Assembly (NCBI GenBank): GCA_025774615.1
Contig: JALGVQ010000080.1
Coordinates: 1-12,367 of the forward strand
Direction: 5' to 3'
DNA from: a bacterium
GTDB taxonomy: Bacteria > Blakebacterota > Blakebacteria > Blakebacterales > Blakebacteraceae
DNA: 12,367 nucleotides
In this document: positions 6,455 through 12,367 of the stretch, in pieces
How the letters are laid out: each line of letters starts with the position of its first letter
Position numbering within the stretch: position 1 is the first letter of the stretch
Made by a program: the position numbers and the translations under genes
The notes under the pieces: generated by a model
Told to the model about the DNA's origin: nothing
Seen by the model: the letters and a program-made list of their open reading frames with translations, nothing else
Database searches by the model: none

Positions 6455-8589
6455 ACGACACTGACCTTACCTTCTTCCTGCGTCCCCGGTCGGTCATGGT
6501 GGTGGGCGCGTCCACCCGGCCTGAAACGCTCGGGGGCAAGATATTCAGCAATCTGCTCCAGTCCGGTTTCACCGGTGGCATCTACCCGGTGAATCCGAAG
6601 GCACCCGAGGTGCAGGGGATACAGGCATACCCATCTGTCAGTGAGGTGCCCGGCCCGGTCGATCTGGCCGTTCTGGTTGTGCCCCGCGATGCCGTCCTGT
6701 CGGCGACAGCGGCATGTGGTGAACTCGGGGTGAGAGCCGTGGTGGTCATCTCTGCCGGTTTCAGTGAGACCGGCGAAGAAGGCGCCGAACTCGAACGTCT
6801 GCTGGTGGAAACAGCAGACCGGTATGGTATCCGGCTCCTCGGTCCGAACTGCATGGGTGTTTTCAATACCGATCCCGGAATATCGGTGGATACCACATTC
6901 AACCCCGTTCCGGTCATTCCTGGCGGGGTGGGGCTTGTGAGCCAGAGTGGGGCACTCGGCTGTGCCATCCTCGGTCTGGCCGCCGGTATCGATCTTGGAT
7001 TCTCCTCCTTCATCTCGATCGGCAATGCCGCTGACGTGGGTGTCGCGGATGCCCTCCGATTCTGGGAGACAGATCCGTGTACCCGTGTGGTGACCTGTTA
7101 CATCGAATCGATCACAGATGTCGCAGCGTTTGCGGATACAGCGTCTCGCCTGGCCAGGGAGAAGCCGGTGATCGCAGTGAAATCCGCAAGGTCGGATGAC
7201 GGCATCCGGGCCGCATCTTCGCACACGGGAGCGCTCGCGACCGATGAACGCGCCATCGATGCGCTCTTCAGGCAGAGTAGTGTGTTAAGGGCGGCTTCGA
7301 TCCAGGAGATGTGCGGTTGGGCTGCTGCCTTCCAGTCGTGTCCGCTGCCGGAGGGCAACGGCGTTGCGATCATCACCAACGCTGGTGGTCCGGCCATCCT
7401 GGCCGTGGATGCCTGCAGTGACCGGGGTCTCACTCTGCCCGTACTCTCTCACGAAGTTCAGGAAGAACTGCGTTCATACCTGCCGCCGGAAGCTGCAGTC
7501 GCCAACCCCGTGGACATGATCGCTTCGGCTACGGCGGATGATTACAGGCGGACCATGGAGATCGTCGCGAGGGATCCCGGTGTGCACATGGTCCTCATAC
7601 TGAATGTGACCCCGCCGATCGGTTCGGGATCGCTCGATGTGCTCGCCGCGATCTCCCGGTCGACGGTTGCCGATGAGATGCCCCTGGTGAGCAGCTTTCT
7701 CGCCGTTGATTCTTTCTACCCGCAGGTCACAACAGTCGAAGGAGCCCCTCCCGTGTATCGGTTCCCCGAGCCTGCGGTCAGTGCGCTTGCCGCGCTGGCC
7801 CGCTATTCCCGGAACAGATCGTTCCGGGATGAACCGTTTGACGGGCTCGACACAAGACGGGATGATGCGGCAACAGAGCTTGCCCGGATAGTGGAGAGCG
7901 ATACGGTGGGAGCCGACGGTCTCCTGCCGCACGGCACCGCCTCGGAGATCGTGTCTGCCTATGGGATCCCGCTGCCGGTACAGGAGATAGTTACCGACCC
8001 CGATTCGGCCGCCGCGGCCGCCGGACGGATCGGTGGAATGGTAGCGTTGAAGGCGCTCCTGCCTGATTTGATGCACAAGGCCGATGTCGGTGGTGTCGTG
8101 ACACGACTTCATGAGAGAGAGGTCAGGGAGGCGGCGATCGCGATCGAAGGATCGGTGACGGCCGCCGGACATTCACCTGACGGTTTCCTGGTACAGGAGA
8201 TGGTGGAAGGGGGAGTGGAACTTATCGTGAGTGTGAGGCGGGATCGGGTCTTCGGCACGATGCTCATGGTCGGGCTCGGCGGGTATTTTACCGAGGCTCT
8301 GCAGGATGTACAGTTCAGTCGACTGCCTGTCGGACCTGCCGGTGTGGAGCGGATGCTCCGATCTCTGCGGGGATGGCCGATCCTGGAGGGGAGCGCCAGG
8401 GGAGAGGGTGTGGATATCCCGGCTTTGGTCGATCTGCTGGGAAGGGTAATGGTTCTGGCCGAGGACCATCCTCTACTCGAAGAGGTCGAGTTGAATCCGG
8501 TCATCTGTCTGCCAGAACCGAAAGGATGCCGGGTCGTGGATATCGTAATGAGGACGAGCTCTCCAATTGAGGGGGACATCGATGCCTGA
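6451..8589 (+). CDS. ADP-forming acyl-CoA synthetase, fused alpha-beta (acetyl-CoA synthetase ADP-forming type)
   Basis: 712 residues. It converts acyl-CoA, ADP and phosphate to the free acid, CoA and ATP, the energy-conserving last step of peptide fermentation in many anaerobes, and can run in reverse. Domains in order: CoA-binding Rossmann domain (about 5-135, RPRSVMVVGAS at 11-21), succinyl-CoA-ligase-like domains (about 155-460) with the phospho-histidine His258 in SSHTGALA, then an ATP-grasp domain (about 490-700) with HKADVGGVV, VQEMVEGGVELIV and ELNPVI. The alpha-beta order matches single-chain enzymes; there is no C-terminal acetyltransferase as in PatZ. The ATG at 6451 fits the family N-terminus; an in-frame TTG at 6406 would add 15 atypical residues. 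No Shine-Dalgarno precedes 6451, so translation may be coupled to the mini-ORF. The acyl substrate (acetate, branched-chain or aryl) cannot be read from sequence. Confidence 0.9.
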   Translation: MNDTDLTFFLRPRSVMVVGASTRPETLGGKIFSNLLQSGFTGGIYPVNPKAPEVQGIQAYPSVSEVPGPVDLAVLVVPRDAVLSATAACGELGVRAVVVISAGFSETGEEGAELERLLVETADRYGIRLLGPNCMGVFNTDPGISVDTTFNPVPVIPGGVGLVSQSGALGCAILGLAAGIDLGFSSFISIGNAADVGVADALRFWETDPCTRVVTCYIESITDVAAFADTASRLAREKPVIAVKSARSDDGIRAASSHTGALATDERAIDALFRQSSVLRAASIQEMCGWAAAFQSCPLPEGNGVAIITNAGGPAILAVDACSDRGLTLPVLSHEVQEELRSYLPPEAAVANPVDMIASATADDYRRTMEIVARDPGVHMVLILNVTPPIGSGSLDVLAAISRSTVADEMPLVSSFLAVDSFYPQVTTVEGAPPVYRFPEPAVSALAALARYSRNRSFRDEPFDGLDTRRDDAATELARIVESDTVGADGLLPHGTASEIVSAYGIPLPVQEIVTDPDSAAAAAGRIGGMVALKALLPDLMHKADVGGVVTRLHEREVREAAIAIEGSVTAAGHSPDGFLVQEMVEGGVELIVSVRRDRVFGTMLMVGLGGYFTEALQDVQFSRLPVGPAGVERMLRSLRGWPILEGSARGEGVDIPALVDLLGRVMVLAEDHPLLEEVELNPVICLPEPKGCRVVDIVMRTSSPIEGDIDA

Positions 8590-10399
8590 ATCGAATGACA
8601 ACAACAGGAGTACCAGGTATCAGCAGACTACCTGGGATCTCTCTGAACTGCTCCCCTCGGAAGATGAAGATCTTATTTCTGAGAAACTGAATGAGGTTGA
8701 GGATGCGGTTACAGCGTTCGAGGCCCGTCGGGAAGATATTGAGCAGGGTGTTTCACGGGATGAACTCCCCGGGATACTCAGGGAGTACGAACTTCTTCTT
8801 GAGCAGATGTACACCCTGTCGGCCTACGGATCACTCCGCTTCTCCGAAGATACGCAATCCCCGTCAGCAATCACCCTGCGCAACCGCTTCCAGCATGCGC
8901 TCACCAGTCTCGGTAACCGGATCCTCTTCTTCTCCCTCTGGTGGAAGGGGCTCGATGATGAAGTGGCCGAAGCGCTCCTCCCCCTTGAGGATGAACACCC
9001 CGATTACCGGCATTTCCTTCGCGACCTGCGTCGTTTCACACCCTTCACCCTCGATGAGCGTTCAGAGCAGATCATCAACCTGAAGGATACCAACGGTATC
9101 AGCGCGCTCCTGACCGTCTATTCGATGCTCGCCAACCGGTTGGAATTCACCATCAGCGTGGATGGGGCTGAGAAGGTCTGTACACGTGACGGTCTGATGA
9201 AGTATGTCCGTTCTCCCCGGCCTGAGGTCAGGGAAGCCGCCTACCAGGAACTCCATCGGGTCTATGCGCAGGAAGAACAGATCCTCACGCAGATCTACGT
9301 AAACCGGGTACGGGACTGGCATTCGGAGAACCTGGAGATCCGCGGTTTCTCCAGTCCCATCACCGTGCGCAATCTCTCCAACGACATCCCCGATGAGGCG
9401 GTAGAGATACTGCTCGAGACATCGCGTCGCAACGCGGGGATCTTCCAGCGTTATTTCACGCTCAAAGCGGGCTGGCTGGGTATGGAGAGATTGCGACGAT
9501 ATGACCTCTATGCTCCGATCGCGAAAGCTGAACACGAGATCCCCTATCCCGACGCGGTTGATACGGTTCTCGATACGTTCCGGGATTTCAATCCCCATTT
9601 CGCCGACCTGGCTGAACGGGTATTCGCCCGGAGCCATATCGACAGCGAGATACGGAAGGGGAAACGGGGGGGAGCGTTCTGCGCGACAGTATTGCCGTCA
9701 CAATCCCCCTGGGTGTTGACGAACTTCGCCGGTGAAGTTCGGGATGTGGCAACGCTGGCCCACGAACTCGGACATGCCGTCCACAGCATGCTCGCCGACG
9801 GCCACTCGGTGCTCACCCAGCACCCCGTCCTCCCCCTGGCCGAGACCGCCTCGGTGTTCGGCGAGATGCTGGTGACCGACCGGCTCCTCAGCCGGGAGGC
9901 CGATCCTTTTCTCAGAAGGGAACTGCTGGTCAGCGCCATGGATGACGTCTACGCGACCGTCATCAGGCAGACCTATTTCGTCCTCTTCGAGATCGAGGCC
10001 CACCAGGCGATACTCGATGGGAAATCACCTGAGTTCCTGAACGATCTCTATCTGGAGAACCTGCGGGAGCAGTTCGGCGATTCGCTCGATCTCTCTGATG
10101 ACTTCGCCCTGGAGTGGATCACGATCCCCCATATCTATTCCACGCCCTTCTACTGCTACTCATACAGCTTCGGACAGCTCCTTGTGCTCGCGCTCTACCG
10201 GCGCTACCTGGAAGAGGGAGAGGCTTTCAAGGAAGGGTATCTGCGCCTCCTCGCTCACGGTGGTTCGGCGCGGCCACGCGATATTCTGGCTGAGGCCGGC
10301 ATCGATATAACCGACCCCGCCTTCTGGCAGGGAGGCTTCGAGGTTGTGGAAGGGATGCTCAGCGACCTCGAGTCCCTCGAAGTCGACGATACCCGGTGA
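8582..10399 (+). CDS. pepF: Oligoendopeptidase F-like M3 metallopeptidase
   Basis: 605 residues, normal for the PepF branch of family M3, zinc peptidases that cut short oligopeptides in the cytoplasm. The zinc motif HELGH is at 394-398, with the third ligand Glu421 in ETASVFGE. The C-terminal IPHIYSTPFYCYSYSFGQ block is also typical and holds the substrate-binding tyrosines. There is no signal peptide. The ATG at 8582 has GAGGGGG with a 6-nt spacer and overlaps the end of the synthetase gene by 8 nt, so the two are translationally coupled; an in-frame TTG at 8567 is less likely. The pairing joins intracellular peptide breakdown to ATP recovery from acyl-CoA. The family call is sure; cleavage preference is unknown. 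Confidence 0.93.
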   Translation: MPESNDNNRSTRYQQTTWDLSELLPSEDEDLISEKLNEVEDAVTAFEARREDIEQGVSRDELPGILREYELLLEQMYTLSAYGSLRFSEDTQSPSAITLRNRFQHALTSLGNRILFFSLWWKGLDDEVAEALLPLEDEHPDYRHFLRDLRRFTPFTLDERSEQIINLKDTNGISALLTVYSMLANRLEFTISVDGAEKVCTRDGLMKYVRSPRPEVREAAYQELHRVYAQEEQILTQIYVNRVRDWHSENLEIRGFSSPITVRNLSNDIPDEAVEILLETSRRNAGIFQRYFTLKAGWLGMERLRRYDLYAPIAKAEHEIPYPDAVDTVLDTFRDFNPHFADLAERVFARSHIDSEIRKGKRGGAFCATVLPSQSPWVLTNFAGEVRDVATLAHELGHAVHSMLADGHSVLTQHPVLPLAETASVFGEMLVTDRLLSREADPFLRRELLVSAMDDVYATVIRQTYFVLFEIEAHQAILDGKSPEFLNDLYLENLREQFGDSLDLSDDFALEWITIPHIYSTPFYCYSYSFGQLLVLALYRRYLEEGEAFKEGYLRLLAHGGSARPRDILAEAGIDITDPAFWQGGFEVVEGMLSDLESLEVDDTR

Positions 10400-10400
10400 T

Positions 10401-11867
10401 CTAACCCTCGCTGCTCGCCATTTCCTCCGCGGTGATTCCCACGATCGAATCGGGATCGTCTTCGATCTTCTCGATAGTGATTCCGGTGAAGCCGTAGAAG
10501 ATCGAGATCAAGGGAGAGAGCAGGTTGAGGAACGCGAAGGGGAGATAGGTGAAACAGCTCACTCCGAGCACGCCCGCCATGTACGCTCCGCAGGTATTCC
10601 ACGGGATCAGGGGAGAGGTCAGCGTCGCGGAATCCTCCAGTGCCCGGGAGAGATTCTTCGGATGGAGACCCCGCTTGAGGAATGCCCCCCGGTACATCCT
10701 TCCGGGTACGATGATCGCCAGAAACTGATCGGATGCGAGCACATTCATACCGATACAGCTGAAGATGGTCACCGTGATCAGGGTGCCGGTCGATCGGGCC
10801 AGCTTGAGGACCGCGGCAGCCAGGCGGCCCAGCATCCCCGAACTCTCCATGATCCCGCCGAAGGAGAGGGCGACGATGATCAGGGCGATGGTGTCGAGCA
10901 TGGAGGAGAGACCACCCCTGGTCAGGAGCTCGTCCACCATGGCGACCCCGGTGTGGCTCTCGTATCCGGTATAGAGCGAGTCGAGCAGTCGGCTGAGGAC
11001 GGGGGCCGAACCGGCGCCGCCGTCCCGCTGGAAGATCAGAAGCAGGACCGCTCCCACGAAGACCCCGACCACCAGGGCCGGCAGGGCGGGAGTCTTCTTC
11101 CAGACGAGGAAGAGTACTGCGGCGGGCGCGAGCAGCAGCCACGGGGTGAGGTTGAACGTCTCGTTGATGGTCGAGAGCATGAGCAGGTATTCGGGAGTGT
11201 CCACAGATCCGGAGACCGGTCTCACGATACCGATGATGGTGAATATGATGAGAGCGATGATGAGGGCGGGAACGGTGGTGTAGACCATATGGCGGATGTG
11301 GGTGAAGAGCTGGGTTCCCGCCACCGCCGGAGCGAGGTTGGTGGTATCGGAGAGCGGCGACATCTTGTCGCCGAAGTAAGCCCCGGAGATGACTGCGCCG
11401 GCCGTCATGCCGGCCGGGATGCCGAGGGCCTGTCCCACGCCCATCATGGCCAGACCGACGGTCGCGGCGGTCGACCACGACGATCCGGTGGCGAGTGAGA
11501 TCAGTGCGCAGATCAGACAGGCAGCCACCAGGAAGTAGCCGGGCGCCAGGATCTTCAGGCCGTAGATGACCATGACCGGCACCACCCCGCTGGCGATCCA
11601 CACACCGATCAGCAGCCCCACGACGATGAGGATCAAGATGGCGGGCAGAGCGGTGACGATGCCGCCGGTCAGCCCCTTCTGGATATCAGGCCACGAAATG
11701 CCGAGTGAGGTGCCGGCGATGATCGCGGCGATGATGGAGCCCAGAATGAGGGGTATGTGCCCCGATCCCTCGAGGATGACGATGGAGTAGAAGAGAGAAC
11801 CGATCAGGACGGTGACCGGGATCAGTGATAACCAGAGGGTCGGTGTTCGTTTTGTTTCATCCGGCAC
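10401..11867 (-). CDS. NhaC family Na+/H+ antiporter
   Basis: 488 residues from a GTG start, about 11-12 hydrophobic segments, typical length for NhaC transporters, which exchange cytoplasmic Na+ for H+. The signature is clear: TGSSWSTAATVG (128-138) and SGAYFGDKMSPLSDTTNLAP (161-180), with a second SDQFLAIIVPG motif in the C-terminal half. I chose GTG at 11867 because GAGGAG lies 7 nt upstream and the protein then begins with a short basic leader before the first membrane segment. An ATG at 11936 is in frame, adds 23 hydrophilic residues and overlaps the upstream stop as TAATG, but has only a weak ribosome site. Some NhaC relatives exchange organic acids or amino acids (malate/lactate), so the cargo may differ. 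The gene converges on pepF with one base between stop codons. Confidence 0.9.
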   Translation of the reverse strand: MPDETKRTPTLWLSLIPVTVLIGSLFYSIVILEGSGHIPLILGSIIAAIIAGTSLGISWPDIQKGLTGGIVTALPAILILIVVGLLIGVWIASGVVPVMVIYGLKILAPGYFLVAACLICALISLATGSSWSTAATVGLAMMGVGQALGIPAGMTAGAVISGAYFGDKMSPLSDTTNLAPAVAGTQLFTHIRHMVYTTVPALIIALIIFTIIGIVRPVSGSVDTPEYLLMLSTINETFNLTPWLLLAPAAVLFLVWKKTPALPALVVGVFVGAVLLLIFQRDGGAGSAPVLSRLLDSLYTGYESHTGVAMVDELLTRGGLSSMLDTIALIIVALSFGGIMESSGMLGRLAAAVLKLARSTGTLITVTIFSCIGMNVLASDQFLAIIVPGRMYRGAFLKRGLHPKNLSRALEDSATLTSPLIPWNTCGAYMAGVLGVSCFTYLPFAFLNLLSPLISIFYGFTGITIEKIEDDPDSIVGITAEEMASSEG

Positions 11868-11874
11868 GTGTTCT

Positions 11875-11880
11875 CTCCTC
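11875..11880 (-). promoter_or_regulatory. Ribosome binding site deciding the NhaC start
   Basis: GAGGAG on the minus strand, 7 nt before GTG at 11867. It is much stronger than the AGAGAG just before the alternative ATG at 11936. Confidence 0.6.
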
Positions 11881-11935
11881 AGAATCGTGGTGTCTCTCTT
11901 CACATATCTCCCGGAGTCGGGATCATCCTGTTCCA

Positions 11936-12367
11936 TTACTCTCTTACATATCGCGGGTATGTTACCTTCGCCTGCTCGGCAGTCGCCAGGTCGATCCCGG
12001 CCGTGGCGAACGGCTGATCGAGCGAGGTAGTGGCAAGCACTTCGCCCTCCGGATCGACGATCCAGCCGAGTCCGCCCGACCGGGAGCCTTCGCCCGGATC
12101 GGTGAAGCGGTTCGAACTGAGACAGTAGGCGCCCGATGTCACCGCAGCCACCCGGCCGCCAGCAAGCCACTTGTCGAGGGTGGAGCGGGGGGTTGCCCTG
12201 GGTACGGCGATACAGTGAGCTCCCTGCCGGCCCAGGGCTCGCGACCGCTCGCTGAACCACATGTCGGTACAGATCTGGAAACCCGTCTTCAATCCTCCCG
12301 CTTCGATCACATCGAACACGCCATCTCCCCGCTCATACCAGCTCGCCTCCCAGAATCCATCCTCATC
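11936..12367 (-). CDS. Carbon-nitrogen hydrolase (nitrilase superfamily), C-terminal part; start off right edge
   Basis: The reading frame stays open to the right edge, giving the last 143 residues of a protein usually about 260-300 long. The nucleophilic cysteine lies in GFQICTDMWFSE, the family's G-x-x-I-C-x-D pattern. The preceding FWEASWYERGD stretch is the usual lead-in, and the tail GGLGWIVDPEGEVLAT matches the family's 'S-x-I-x-DP-x-G' block. The catalytic Glu and Lys would be off the edge. Such enzymes hydrolyse amides, N-carbamoyl compounds or nitriles to an acid plus ammonia; the substrate cannot be assigned. Its TAA overlaps an in-frame ATG of the NhaC frame, so the two are probably co-transcribed. 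Confidence 0.85.
   Translation of the reverse strand, partial: DEDGFWEASWYERGDGVFDVIEAGGLKTGFQICTDMWFSERSRALGRQGAHCIAVPRATPRSTLDKWLAGGRVAAVTSGAYCLSSNRFTDPGEGSRSGGLGWIVDPEGEVLATTSLDQPFATAGIDLATAEQAKVTYPRYVRE

Noticed and set aside
6265-7224. 319-codon minus-strand ORF facing the acyl-CoA synthetase N-terminus
   Set aside because: Antisense to the conserved CoA-binding domain; Arg/His/Cys-scattered translation typical of a shadow frame.
10344-11498. 384-codon plus-strand ORF over the NhaC gene
   Set aside because: Highly charged Asp/Glu/Gly/His-rich translation mirrors membrane-protein codons on the other strand; no start signal or homology pattern.
10255-11601. 448-codon minus-strand ORF in another frame of NhaC
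   Set aside because: Frame-shifted reading of the NhaC coding strand, rich in Arg, Gly and His, with no membrane segments, while the other frame has the NhaC signature.

Overview
This is a gene-dense, GC-rich (near 60% by eye) stretch of bacterial chromosome. Most genes have strong GGAGG-type ribosome binding sites, short gaps and several start/stop overlaps. Long spurious ORFs run antisense to nearly every gene, as expected at high GC3. There are no RNA genes, insertion sequences, CRISPR arrays or phage genes. The gene set points to an anaerobic or facultative bacterium that lives on peptides and amino acids: a secreted S46 dipeptidyl peptidase, an oligoendopeptidase F, a two-subunit Fe-S fumarase, an ADP-forming acyl-CoA synthetase and an NhaC-type Na+/H+ antiporter. 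I cannot place it in a phylum. S46 peptidases are known from bacteria rather than archaea, which together with the bacterial-type translation signals argues against an archaeon.

Left block, minus strand, read right to left (6201 down to 1): six genes with gaps of 4-38 nt look like one operon. They are class I fumarase alpha, fumarase beta, an exported S46 dipeptidyl peptidase with DPP11-type (Asp/Glu) specificity residues, an isocitrate/isopropylmalate-type beta-decarboxylating dehydrogenase, an HD-domain hydrolase, and the large subunit of an aconitase/isopropylmalate-dehydratase-like enzyme that runs off the left edge.

Centre (6202-6450): a divergent control region of about 250 bp. It holds candidate promoters both ways, a 16-bp near-perfect palindrome, repeated short motifs and a possible 11-codon leader ORF overlapping the next gene by ATGA.

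Right block: on the plus strand, an ADP-forming acyl-CoA synthetase (fused alpha-beta) overlaps an M3/PepF oligoendopeptidase by 8 nt. PepF converges on the minus-strand NhaC antiporter with one base between the stop codons. Upstream of NhaC, and probably co-transcribed, is the C-terminal part of a nitrilase-family amidohydrolase that runs off the right edge.

My reading, as inference, is a peptide and amino-acid catabolic locus. DPP11 would release Asp/Glu-containing dipeptides outside the cytoplasm and PepF would trim oligopeptides inside. Carbon from Asp and Glu would enter at fumarate/malate and at the tricarboxylic-acid dehydrogenase/aconitase-like steps. The acyl-CoA synthetase would make ATP from acyl-CoA end products, and NhaC would handle sodium and pH. 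The most unusual points are active-site substitutions in the aconitase-like protein, a mixed specificity signature in the dehydrogenase, the HD hydrolase between them, and the possible leader ORF.
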